Assembly (NCBI GenBank): GCA_965262875.1 | Contig: OZ253569.1 | Coordinates: forward strand, 3,596,001 to 3,660,000 | Direction: 5' to 3' | Origin: JBALVT01 sp965262875 | GTDB lineage: Bacteria; Pseudomonadota; Gammaproteobacteria; Pseudomonadales; Halieaceae | Length of the DNA stretch: 64,000 nt | Shown here: one piece after another, positions 36,636 to 45,667 of the stretch | Layout: each line of letters opens with the position of its first letter | Position numbering within the stretch: the first letter of the stretch is position 1 | Made by a program: the position numbers and the translations under genes | The notes under the pieces: generated by a model | Told to the model about the DNA's origin: nothing | The model's input: only the letters and a program-made list of their open reading frames with translations | The model's database searches: none

Positions 36636-37655
36636 CTAACGTGTGAGCTCCACTGCCATTTTGGCCAGTGGCACCACGAGTTCGCCCCGAGATTTTGCTT
36701 CAGCGCTGGAGGCTGTACCAATCTGCGCTCGTTTTTTAATGCCCTGCACAATCGCTGCCAGGCGGAACAGGGAGAACGATAAGTAAAACGGCCAGTTGTC
36801 GATGCCGCTGCGCCCGGTGCGCGCGCAGTACTTCGCAATGTATTCTTCATCGGCAGGAATGCCCAGTGGTTTTCTGTCCACGCCGGCGAGACCCTTTATT
36901 GCACCGTCCCGCGGAAGCATCCACGCCATACATTGATTGGCGAGGTCGGCCAGTGGGTGCCCAAGTGTTGACAACTCCCAGTCCAATAAAGCGATCACTT
37001 CAGGTTTGCTGGGATGGAACATCATGTTGTCCAGGCGATAGTCGCCGTGCACCAGGCTAATCATGCCATCATCTTCGGGCATGTTCGCTGGGAGCCATTG
37101 CAGCAGGGTTTCCATTTCGGGAACAGTTTCAGTTTCCGAAGCGCGATACTGCTTCGTCCAGCGACTCAGTTGGCGCTCAAAATAGTTTCCGGGACGGCCG
37201 AAGTCACTCAGGCCCACCGCGTCGACATCGACACTGTGCAGCGCTGCCATGGTCTGATTCATGGCATCGTAAATGGCGGCACGCTCCTCATTGTTGGCAG
37301 CGTCCGGCAGGGTTGGGTCCCACAATATTCGACCTTCCTTGTATTCCATCACATAGAACATCGATCCGATAACGGAGTTGTCCTCACACAGAGTATAGGT
37401 TTTGGGGACGGGAACATCTGTGTCGCGCAGTGCGGAGATCACTTTAAATTCTCTATCGACAGCGTGGGCGGATTTAAGAAGTTCGCCTTCGGGCTTGCGC
37501 CTCAAGACGTAGTGTTCCTCGCCCGCTGAAAGCTTGTAGGTTGGGTTGGATTGGCCGCCGGGGAATTTTTCAGCGCTTAACTGGCCCGTAAAGCCGGAGA
37601 TGGTTGAGGTCAGATATTCTTGTAGTGCGGGAATGTCCAGGTCTTGCGTGCTCAT
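36636..37655 (-). CDS. APH-family phosphotransferase, acyl-CoA metabolism type
   Basis: The 339-residue protein has the kinase-like fold: a Lys-containing N-lobe (YVLRRKPEGELLKSAHAVDREF), the catalytic loop LVHGDYRLDNMMFHP and the metal motif LLDWELSTLGHPLAD. Such proteins are related to the N-terminal domain of ACAD10/11, which phosphorylates 4-hydroxyacyl-CoA, and they cluster with acyl-CoA genes in bacteria. I chose ATG 37655, which fits the family N-terminus, over an in-frame codon at 37733. It is a likely first gene of the kinase-hydratase-thiolase operon and not an antibiotic-resistance gene. Confidence 0.82.
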   Translation of the reverse strand: MSTQDLDIPALQEYLTSTISGFTGQLSAEKFPGGQSNPTYKLSAGEEHYVLRRKPEGELLKSAHAVDREFKVISALRDTDVPVPKTYTLCEDNSVIGSMFYVMEYKEGRILWDPTLPDAANNEERAAIYDAMNQTMAALHSVDVDAVGLSDFGRPGNYFERQLSRWTKQYRASETETVPEMETLLQWLPANMPEDDGMISLVHGDYRLDNMMFHPSKPEVIALLDWELSTLGHPLADLANQCMAWMLPRDGAIKGLAGVDRKPLGIPADEEYIAKYCARTGRSGIDNWPFYLSFSLFRLAAIVQGIKKRAQIGTASSAEAKSRGELVVPLAKMAVELTR

Positions 37656-37847
37656 AGAGGCTAGGCTTCCGAGTTTTGGGCGCTGCTCAGTCTGTGGGGA
37701 TAGCCGATTATCGACAATGACGGGGAACAACAAAAAAATGTACCGAAACTTACATCCCGCAGACGCTCCTAGAAGATCATTGAGCGTGAGGCAGGCTGGG
37801 GTTATGCTGCATAGACTTTAACAACAACAGTGTAGCAGAGGTAAATC

Positions 37848-39548
37848 GTGTACGAGGAACTCAAGACCACCTGGAACGAACTCACCGCCCCGGGGCAAAT
37901 GTTTGAAATAAAGACTATCGAGGTTCGCGGTGCTCCAATGCATAGCTATGCCGTCGCACCTCCATCTCTGCGAGAGGTCTGGTTGAGTACCGCCGCTCAT
38001 GCCGATCGTGAGTATCTTATCTATGGAGATGAACGCTGCACCTATACTCAGGCGCATGAAAAAGCAGCGTCTATTGCCAATTGGCTCTCTGGGCAGGGAG
38101 TGGTTCCAGGCGATAGGGTTGCCATCGCCATGCGCAACTATCCCGAATGGATGTTGGCTTACTGGGCAGTCACTTCCATGGGCGCTGTAGTGGTGGGTAT
38201 GAACGCCTGGTGGGTACCGGCTGAAATGCACTACGCTCTGACCGATTCATCCCCCAAGGTGATGATCTGCGACAAAGAGCGGCTCGCACAATTTGAAGGG
38301 ATACGAGGGGATTTTTCAGAGCTGACTGTAGCGGTGGTTCGCATGGACCAGACCGCCAGCGGTCAATTCACCGATTGGACAGAGGTTTTGAGCTGCGCCC
38401 CGGAAATGCCCGAAGTCGCGATTGATCCGGACGATGACGCCTGCGTTTTCTACACTTCAGGCACCACGGGCAAACCTAAGGGTGCACAGCTGACGCATCG
38501 GGGCTGTGTAAACAATCTGTTGAATGTTGCTTTTTCTACGGTAGTTCAATCCACAGCGTTGGCCAAAGCCAGTGGCAGGGCGCCCGCAGCGGCTGATCCG
38601 AATGAGATTCAGTCAGCGTTGCTCGCGACACCTTTGTTTCATGTGACCGCCAACAATTGCGTCGCACAGGGTATTTCGGCTGTCGGCGGTAAATTGGTGC
38701 ACATGTATAAATGGGACGCGACCGAGGCACTGCGCCTGATACAACAGGAAAAGGTGACGACTTTTAGCGCCGTACCCATGATGTCCAGAGAACTCATCAC
38801 CCATCCCGACTTTGCCAAGTACGACACCTCCAGCATGAAGAGCATGGGTGGAGGAGGTGCAGCCCTGCAACCGGACCTCACGGCAAAACTGGATAAGACC
38901 ATGAAAAACGCCGCGCCCAGTGCCGGCTACGGGATGACAGAAACCTGCGGCATTATTTCCGGCTTGGCGGGTAAGTTTCTGGTAGATCGATCCTCGAGCG
39001 TGGGGAGAGCGATGCCCACCTTTGAAGCGAAGTGCGTGGATGAGCAGGGCAACGCGCTGGACACGGGTCAAGTCGGAGAGCTATGGGTGCGCGGAGCCTG
39101 CGTGATCAAAGGCTATTTGAATCGCGAAGATGCGACCGCTGAATCTATCACAGACGGCTGGTTGCACACGGGTGATGTGGCTTACATGGATGAGGATGAG
39201 TTTATTTATCTTGTGGATCGAGCCAAAGACATGGTGCTTCGCGGCGGCGAGAACGTCTACTGCGCTGAGGTAGAAAATACTCTCTTTGAGCATGACGATG
39301 TGGCGGAGTGCGTTGTCTTTGCCGTGCCTGATGAGCGCCTGGAAGAGGAGGTAGCAGCGGCAATATACCTCAAGGACGGGGCAACACTGACCGTTGATGC
39401 GTTGCGCGCGCACTGCAAAGGACTGCTCGCTTCCTATAAGGTTCCCCGCTATATGTGGCTGGTTTCAGAGCCCCTGCCGCGCAATGCCAACGGTAAGTTT
39501 GTAAAGAGCGAAGTGCGAGAAGCTCTGGACTTGGCTGACGCCCTATAG
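37848..39548 (+). CDS. Acyl-CoA synthetase (AMP-forming)
   Basis: The 566-residue ANL enzyme has YTSGTTGKPKGAQLTH (about 203-218), GYGMTETCGI, GWLHTGDVAYMD, DRAKDMVLRGGENVYCAEVE and the C-terminal lysine in PRNANGKFVKSE. It loads an acid onto CoA through an acyl-AMP. The start is GTG 37848 with AGAGG upstream. It is divergent from the kinase-hydratase-thiolase operon, and the shared 190-base gap probably holds both promoters. Together they could activate and oxidise one substrate. Confidence 0.9.
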   Translation: MYEELKTTWNELTAPGQMFEIKTIEVRGAPMHSYAVAPPSLREVWLSTAAHADREYLIYGDERCTYTQAHEKAASIANWLSGQGVVPGDRVAIAMRNYPEWMLAYWAVTSMGAVVVGMNAWWVPAEMHYALTDSSPKVMICDKERLAQFEGIRGDFSELTVAVVRMDQTASGQFTDWTEVLSCAPEMPEVAIDPDDDACVFYTSGTTGKPKGAQLTHRGCVNNLLNVAFSTVVQSTALAKASGRAPAAADPNEIQSALLATPLFHVTANNCVAQGISAVGGKLVHMYKWDATEALRLIQQEKVTTFSAVPMMSRELITHPDFAKYDTSSMKSMGGGGAALQPDLTAKLDKTMKNAAPSAGYGMTETCGIISGLAGKFLVDRSSSVGRAMPTFEAKCVDEQGNALDTGQVGELWVRGACVIKGYLNREDATAESITDGWLHTGDVAYMDEDEFIYLVDRAKDMVLRGGENVYCAEVENTLFEHDDVAECVVFAVPDERLEEEVAAAIYLKDGATLTVDALRAHCKGLLASYKVPRYMWLVSEPLPRNANGKFVKSEVREALDLADAL

Positions 39549-39558
39549 GGCGCTGCTC

Positions 39559-40332
39559 TCAACTTTCGACAAAAGCCCGCTCTATTGCATAGTGCGCGGC
39601 TTTTCCGTGCCTTGACTCTTTGAATCCGCGGCTATCCAAAAGTTTGGAAATATCCTTGAGCATGCTCGGGCTGCCGCAAATCATGAAGCGATCGTCGTCG
39701 GGGTTGACCGCGTTCAGACCAATGTCTTTCGTCAGTTTACCGATGCGTAACAAATCAGTGAGGCGGCCGTTGGTGTGAAACTTTTCCCGTGTCACAGCGG
39801 GATAGTAAATTAGTTTCTCCTTGATCTCCTCACCCAGATATTCGTGTTCCGGCAACAGGCGGGTAATTTCATCGCGATAGGCTAGTTCACTGATGTGCCT
39901 GCAGCCATGGGCTAGAATAACTTTGTCAAAATTCTGGTAAATCTCGGGATCTTTGATAATGCTTAAAAAAGGTGCCAGCCCCGTTCCCGTTGCGATCAGA
40001 TACAGGTTTTTTCCCGGCAACAAGTTGTCTCTGGTTAGAGTACCGGTGGCCTTACTGTTGACCAATACCTCATCGCCAACCTCGATATTTTGCAATCGCG
40101 AAGTCAGAGGGCCATCGGCCACTTTGATACTGAAAAACTCGAGCTCATCTTCGTAGTTGGCACTGGCCATACTGTAGGCGCGCATCAGCGGCTTGCCCGC
40201 GTGTTCGAGGCCGATCATGGTGAAGTGACCATTTTCAAATCGAAACCCGGGATTGCGCGTGGTTTTAAAGCTGAACAGACGATCGGTCCAGTGGTGAACT
40301 GCCGTCACCTCCTCTCTCATTAAGTTGGCCAT
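39559..40332 (-). CDS. fpr: Ferredoxin--NADP reductase
   Basis: The 257-residue flavoenzyme moves electrons between NADPH and ferredoxin or flavodoxin. Visible are the FAD motif LMRAYSMAS, the NADP-binding YLIATGTGLAPFLSI, a C-terminal DRFMICGSPSM and the end residues AFVES typical of this bacterial subclass. ATG 40332 has AAGGAG ten bases upstream; the in-frame codon at 40374 lies in the operator-like region. It is divergent from a LysR gene, as fpr and finR are in Pseudomonas, where the pair answers oxidative stress. Confidence 0.93.
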   Translation of the reverse strand: MANLMREEVTAVHHWTDRLFSFKTTRNPGFRFENGHFTMIGLEHAGKPLMRAYSMASANYEDELEFFSIKVADGPLTSRLQNIEVGDEVLVNSKATGTLTRDNLLPGKNLYLIATGTGLAPFLSIIKDPEIYQNFDKVILAHGCRHISELAYRDEITRLLPEHEYLGEEIKEKLIYYPAVTREKFHTNGRLTDLLRIGKLTKDIGLNAVNPDDDRFMICGSPSMLKDISKLLDSRGFKESRHGKAAHYAIERAFVES

Positions 40333-40373
40333 GGTCTTTGAACTCCTTTTGCTTGTATCTAAGTAAATGATCA

Positions 40374-40427
40374 TACCGATTGCCGATATATCGGTAAAAC
40401 GGTATTATTCGATATGATAAATCGGTA
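40374..40427. promoter_or_regulatory. Operator-like repeats between fpr and LysR gene
   Basis: TACCGAT (40374-40380) and ATCGGTA (40390-40396) form a 7-bp inverted repeat with a 9-base spacer, and ATCGGTA occurs again at 40421-40427. Spacing and dyad fit LysR-type sites in a divergent promoter region. The LysR product (40451) is the likely binder and would control fpr and itself. Confidence 0.6.
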
Positions 40428-40450
40428 TTACAGATAAGTGGGTAGGTTAA

Positions 40451-41338
40451 ATGCGCTACAGCCTTCGGCAGTTGGAAGTCTTTTTGGCCACCGCTCATCA
40501 CGAGAACGTTACACGCGCCGCCCAAAGCCTGGCGATGTCGCAGTCGGCTGCCAGTGGCTCGCTTAAAGATCTCGAAGACCAGTTTGGCGTACAGCTCTTT
40601 GATCGGGTGGGTAAACGACTGCGGTTGAGCGAATTGGGTTCTCAAATTCGTCCCAAGGCTCAGCGGCTGCTGGATCAGGCCCTGGACTTTCAACACGCAC
40701 TTTCCGGGGAGGAGATCGTCGGAGGCATTAAGGTGGGAGCAACCCTTACCATCGGCAACTACCTGGCGGTTGGTATGATCGTTGAGTATCGTCGACGCTA
40801 CCCCCAGATGGATGTGGCCCTGAGTGTGGCGAATACTCAAACCATTGCAGAGCAGGTAGCTAACTTCGAGTTGGACCTGGGTCTGATTGAGGGCGAATTC
40901 CATCATGCTGACCTGGAGACTGTACATTGGCGGGAGGATGAGCTTCAGGTTTTTGCAGCTCCGGATCATCCGCTGGTCGGGCTGGGTCCGCTGACCGAGG
41001 ATCAATTAAAGGAGGTGCCCTGGATAGTCAGAGAGGCGGGGTCCGGCACCAGGCAAACCTTCGATCGGGCCATGCACGGTATTTTGACCGATCTGGATAT
41101 CACCATGGAACTACAACATACCGAGGGCATTAAGAGAGCCGTTGAAGCGCGCTTGGGTGTGGGGTGCTTGTCAAAAATCTGCCTGGTCGAAGCCTTTGCA
41201 AGGGGATCATTGGTACCATTACCAGTTGAAGGACGTGACTTCTCTCGACAATTTAATATTATTACTCATCGTCAAAAATTTCACAGTGCAGGCTTGCAGC
41301 AATGGCTCAGGCTCTGCCTGGAGCCCCAGTCCCATTAA
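40451..41338 (+). CDS. finR: LysR-family regulator, FinR-like
   Basis: The 295-residue regulator has the N-terminal winged helix (MRYSLRQLEVFLATAHHENV, SQSAASGSLKDLEDQFG) and a periplasmic-binding-like effector domain with VGATLTIGNYL and EAGSGTRQTFDRA. Its divergent position next to fpr matches finR of pseudomonads, which activates fpr under superoxide stress. The symbol rests on that context. The SprT gene follows after 12 bases and may be cotranscribed. Confidence 0.8.
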   Translation: MRYSLRQLEVFLATAHHENVTRAAQSLAMSQSAASGSLKDLEDQFGVQLFDRVGKRLRLSELGSQIRPKAQRLLDQALDFQHALSGEEIVGGIKVGATLTIGNYLAVGMIVEYRRRYPQMDVALSVANTQTIAEQVANFELDLGLIEGEFHHADLETVHWREDELQVFAAPDHPLVGLGPLTEDQLKEVPWIVREAGSGTRQTFDRAMHGILTDLDITMELQHTEGIKRAVEARLGVGCLSKICLVEAFARGSLVPLPVEGRDFSRQFNIITHRQKFHSAGLQQWLRLCLEPQSH

Positions 41339-41350
41339 CAGAGCGCAGGC

Positions 41351-41863
41351 ATGATTGAACCGATTAACGGTGAGCAGCGAAAGGCCGTATTGGATCAGAC
41401 CGAATCATTTATTGTGCAGGCGGAGCAAATATACGGCCGCAAATTTAAGCGTATTCCCGTGGTGTTTGATTTGCGAGGCACCACCGCTGGAATGTACAAA
41501 ATGTACGGTAAACGGCGTTGGATACGTTTTAACCCCTGGATATTCGCCAAGTACTTTGATGTCAGTTTAAACGACACGGTGCCCCACGAAGTCGCACACT
41601 ATATTGTTGACGAGTATTACGGCAAAGGCATTAAACCCCACGGAGTTCAGTGGAAAAACTTAATGGCGAGATTTGAAGCTGACCCCGGCGTTACTTTTAA
41701 TCTGGATCTGAGTGATATTCCACAGCGAGCGCAGAATACATATCAATATGAATGTTTGTGCGATACCCATGAAATGTCGACTACCCGGCACAACCGTGTC
41801 ATGCGGGGCAAAGGCAGTTATTTGTGTAGCAACTGTGATGGTGAATTGGTTTACGTGGGTTAA
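41351..41863 (+). CDS. sprT: SprT-like zinc metallopeptidase
   Basis: The 170-residue protein has the metal-binding HEVAH near residue 79 with a third ligand expected in KPHGVQWKNLM. A C-terminal zinc ribbon is visible (YECLC, later YLCSNCDGELVYVG). E. coli SprT has this layout and length; eukaryotic Spartan relatives cleave DNA-protein crosslinks. The cellular role in bacteria is not well known. Confidence 0.85.
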   Translation: MIEPINGEQRKAVLDQTESFIVQAEQIYGRKFKRIPVVFDLRGTTAGMYKMYGKRRWIRFNPWIFAKYFDVSLNDTVPHEVAHYIVDEYYGKGIKPHGVQWKNLMARFEADPGVTFNLDLSDIPQRAQNTYQYECLCDTHEMSTTRHNRVMRGKGSYLCSNCDGELVYVG

Positions 41864-41882
41864 TTAATAGAGGTACGTAGCT

Positions 41883-43409
41883 ATGGTCAACGGGCGAAGT
41901 TACTGGCTGTCATTCATTGCTATTGTGCTTTTAAGTTGCGGAGGGGGCGGTTCGTCCCGGTCACCTGCAACAGTCGTCCCGACTCCAAATATTCCCCCGG
42001 TGATAGTCTCCTCTTCTTCGATTACAGTTCGAGAGAATGCTGACGGCGCTTTCTACAGAATTAGCGCGTCAGATGAGGATTCCGACACGCTCAGCTATGT
42101 CATCGATGGGGGAGCGGATGAGAGTTTGTTTTCCATCACAGGGCCAGACATATCTTTTCTGACGCCCCCCGACTTTGATTCTCCCGCCAACGCAGATGGC
42201 GACAATATCTACCAATTGGAAATCGGCGTTTCAGACGGCGAGGCAAGTGTAGTTCAGGACCTGTTAGTGACCGTGACGAGTACTGCCGGGACTTTCTCAC
42301 TTCGGCGTATTGCCAGTGGTCTGACCCAGCCGCTATACGTGGCGGGCCGCGGCGATGGCACGGACAGAATTTTCATTGTGGAGAAGGGCGGGCAGATCAA
42401 GATACTCGACCGCGGGAACGGAGCGATATCCGCAGTGCCGTTTCTGGATATTGCCTCCACTATCTCCACCAACGGCGAGAGAGGTCTGTTGGGGTTGGCA
42501 CTTGCACCCGATTATTCCACCAGCGGAGACTTTTACGTCAGCGTGACCAACCTGTGAGGAGATACCGAAATTCGCCGATATCGAACCTCAGCGAGCGATG
42601 CAGATGTCGCTGATACCTCAAGTATGCAAGTGATACTCATGTTTGCGCAGATACAAAGTAATCACAATGGCGGTTGGATAGGCTTCGACGCAGACGGCCT
42701 TTTGTATATAGCAACAGGAGACGGTGGAGGTAGCGGCGATCCCGCTGGCAGCGGTCAGGATACCGATACACTTCTCGGGGCGATGTTGCGAATAGATATC
42801 GGCGGCGATGATTTCCCCGGTGACCCAAATCGACAGTACTCAATTCCCCCGGATAATCCTTTCGCAGTAACAGGAGGAGCGCCTGAAATTTGGGCCTATG
42901 GCTTGCGCAACCCGTTTCGTGCCAGTTTTGATCGACTTACCCAGCTTATGTATATCGGTGATGTCGGTCAGGGTGAAGTCGAAGAGATAGATCTGATCAG
43001 GCCAGGGGAGGCGGGTCTGAACTTTGGCTGGAATATTCTGGAAGGTACGCAAGTATTTGGAGGCGGTGACCAATCGAACCTCACAGCACCTATCGCAGAG
43101 TATCTACACGGCACCGGCCCCTTGGAGGGAAACTCAGTGACCGGTGGATACGTTTACCGCGGCCCAGCCACCTCACTGCAGGGGCACTACCTTTTTGGCG
43201 ATTTCGAATCCAATAATATTTGGTCGTTGGAAGTTGATTCTCTCGAGCCCGGTGAAACTCTGACCGCGGATGACTTTGTTCAACGGACACAGAGTTTTAC
43301 GCCCGATCAAGGCCGGATAAACAGTTTGGCAAGCTTCGGCGAGGACGACAGCGGCAATCTCTATCTTGTTGATATAGACGGAGAGGTGTTCGTCGTAGAA
43401 CCAAATTAG
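41883..43409 (+). pseudogene. PQQ-dependent sugar dehydrogenase-like lipoprotein with in-frame TGA
   Basis: The frame is open from 41883 to 43409 except for one TGA at 42555-42557 (codon 225). The N-terminus is a lipoprotein signal (VLLSCGGGG), followed by a cadherin-like region (residues 50-135). A six-bladed glucose/sorbosone dehydrogenase (GDH) domain then begins at about residue 137 (SGLTQPLYVAGRGDG, VEKGGQIKILD, RGLLGLALAPDY). It continues after the stop with GDTEIRRYRTS, QSNHNGGWIGF, GDGGGSGDPAGSGQ, WAYGLRNPFRASFD and GLNFGWNILEG. The stop falls where the family usually has an acidic residue before GDT. One base change would restore a 508-residue enzyme. Confidence 0.85.
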
Positions 43410-43471
43410 TCCCTGTCCAGAAGCTCGGCCTCTACCAACTACACAAGTGCGCAAGTTTTCGGGAGTGAGAG

Positions 43472-43577
43472 CCGATTGCTAGCATGTCCTGTCAAGGCTG
43501 TCGGTAGCATGGATGCTACCGCCAAGCCCCCATGGATGGGATCTCGGCGTGCCTGGACAGGACATGCTAGCAATCGG
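43472..43577. repeat. Large imperfect hairpin repeat (22-bp perfect arms)
   Basis: CCGATTGCTAGCATGTCC plus TGTC at 43472-43493 is perfectly complementary to 43556-43577. Inside is a second perfect dyad, CGGTAGCAT / ATGCTACCG (43502-43510 and 43513-43521). It lies between convergent genes (sugar dehydrogenase remnant and DUF748 remnant). No coding frame is evident. Its form suggests a dispersed intergenic repeat of the REP/MITE kind or a strong bidirectional terminator. Confidence 0.75.
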
Positions 43578-43605
43578 CGGCCTTAAGCCTACTTAGAACT
43601 ATGGT

Positions 43606-45664
43606 TTAGTGTCTTTGATAGGTTCCCGGGACGCCCGGAAGCCTGATTGGGGTTTGCAAACACACCGTAAACCCGTCCATGAGCTTACTTTTCCCGGCTT
43701 CGTCGAGCTGCGCAGTACCAGAGGAGAAAGTAACACGCTGCAAATCTTCTTCACTCCCTATCAGGTTTGCCAGAAGAGAGAAGGGCGCCGTTATTGCTTT
43801 GGTGATGATGTTAACCAGGGCGGAAAAAATCACACTGCCCAAGCCAAACTTTGGATCGTCGATATTGCCGCTTACCGGAATTGCCAGATCGATCACTCCG
43901 TTGGCATCGGTCAGCAAAGCGATCGCCAGACCTAGTGGGAGATTCACTGCCTGCTCACTCTCGACCTTGTCGCCCAGTTTCAACTGTTCAATCACCACCT
44001 GATTGCTACCCACTAGTTTTGAGTCATTCAGCTGATAGTGCAAATCCAGATTCAGCACCCCGCGATCTATCGCGTGGCCAGCGTAGGTTCCCGAATAGGG
44101 GGTGAGGCGTGCCAGGTCTACTCCGTCGAATGTTAAACCCAAATCCAACGCAGGTGCCTGGGCAAGAGGTCTTGCCGTACCGGTAAGCTTGACCGGCGCG
44201 TACCCGTCTACTGAGCCCGTTAGATCGACGATTGCTTCATCCGTAGCTTTTGAACCCAACCCACTGACACCGCCATTGAGTTTTCCAATAACGGTTCGGA
44301 ACGGGATGGGCAGGGACTCATCCATAAAATCCAGTGCGCTGTCGGTTATGCTGATTGAGGGGATGCTGAAAGACCAGGGTTCGCCGGAGGGTTCATTTTC
44401 TTGCGTTGATGCGTTCTCTTGGGAAGATTCCGACTCCGCTGTGAGTGCTCGCTGTGCATTCACTGTGCCATCCGAGTATATGTGCAATCGCCCAGAGTAA
44501 TTGTCGACTAGCAATTCCTCGAGAATCAATTCTTTTTGATTGAGATCGACGGCCAATTTTTTCCAGCGCAAACTATTCCACGAGGTTAGCGCTTTTTCCC
44601 CTTCTTCTATTGTCATGGAGAAATTACTGATGGCGCCATCGCTACCGACTTTTACAGGTGCAAACTTTTCCAGGTTTATCGCACCCGTTAACCCAAGCAG
44701 ACCTGTATCTATTGAGGCGCTAATGCTTTTGGGCTTAGATTCAAGTCATAAGTGCAATTTCTAGAGCAGGTGGCCAACTGGTACAATCCAGCGCCATTTT
44801 CTCGCCCAAGGAAATTTCGGTATCGGGGATGGTGTCCTTATCCTGCGGTGCCAGGGTTGTTGTTTTTAACGTAAGACTGCCTTGTTCAATCTGATAACTG
44901 AGCTCATCCGCCCAACTGATACGATAACGGCCGGCCACATCCAGATTGCCTTCAGTTAACTCAAACTTCACCCAGGGTTCGATGAATCTCGACAGCGGCG
45001 CCAGGCTAATATTCGACAGGGACAGTGTGCCGTTGCTGTGAGCTCCTGGAACAGACACATGGCCTTCCCAGCTCAACACGCCGCCCGCTTCGTCTTTGGC
45101 TTCGAAGTTGTAGGGTTTGCCCTCTTCAATAATGGTTGATAAATCGCGCACCGCCACTTCGAGACCGTTGTAGTGAGTGCTGAAGGGCTTTGCTCTGCTT
45201 TGGTCGGTAAATCGAATCCACTTTGAATGGAAGTCAAAATCGCGAATGGTCACACCCGGTGGTGTGGAGTTTTCTTCGCCTTGCGGCTGAGCTTCAGTGG
45301 ATTCGCCAGCGGCCAGTAAATCCGAAAAATTGAACTCCCCATCTTTGTGTAGCAGTACGTCAACATAAAAGTTCTCAAAGCGCACTGCATCGAAAACGAA
45401 ACCGGGTGACCAGATACTTTCTAAAGAGAGATTGATTTCTCCGAGGCTGAATCCAGTGAAGGGATCGCCGTTACGCTCTGGTAGAGCGGCTTTGCGCACC
45501 ACCAGGTTTAGCGTGAAAGGATTGAATAGAATAATTTCGGTCGACAAACTTCGCTGAAAGTTTTTTTGCACGTACCAGGGGCCGAAAAAATTAAGCGCAG
45601 GCATTACCAATAATAAGCAAATAGCCAAATACACCAGGTACGCTCTTATCGCGAATCGAATCAT
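43606..45664 (-). pseudogene. DUF748 (AsmA-like) protein, broken by IS30 remnant
   Basis: The upstream half (45664 down to 44817) starts MIRFAIRAYLVYLAICLLL, a membrane anchor, then the DUF748 pattern FNPFTLNLVVRKAALPERNG and VRFENFYVDVLL. It is joined to 84 bases of IS30 end at 44733-44816 and stops inside it. Past the fragment a second reading frame resumes with PKSISASIDTGLLGLTGAIN, DFMDESLPIPFRTVIGKLNG and NLPLGLAIALLTD. The C-terminus also ends early, and sequence between the halves may be missing. DUF748 proteins are large periplasmic, inner-membrane-anchored relatives of AsmA that may help lipid traffic. Confidence 0.85.
44733..44816 (+). mobile_element. IS30 left-end remnant
   Basis: This 84-bp stretch matches the left end of the IS30 element (from about 14953 to 15036) with two substitutions, starting at GCTTAGATTCAAGTC and ending at AAGGAAATT, just before the transposase start codon. 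No right end or transposase follows. An insertion followed by a deletion reaching from inside the element into the DUF748 gene would leave this scar. Confidence 0.88.
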
Positions 45665-45667
45665 CTT

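Noticed and set aside
36636..37655. An antibiotic-resistance aminoglycoside phosphotransferase
   Set aside because: Its kinase motifs are shared with the acyl-CoA-linked APH family, and the neighbours are a hydratase and a thiolase. Resistance is not supported.
42555..42557. The TGA could encode selenocysteine
   Set aside because: The family does not use a catalytic Cys or Sec here (an acidic residue is usual), and no selenocysteine machinery or clear SECIS-like stem was seen directly after it.
43472..43577. The hairpin might be a phage attachment site or a CRISPR repeat
   Set aside because: There is no integrase or tRNA nearby, and no periodic direct repeats; it is a single nested palindrome.
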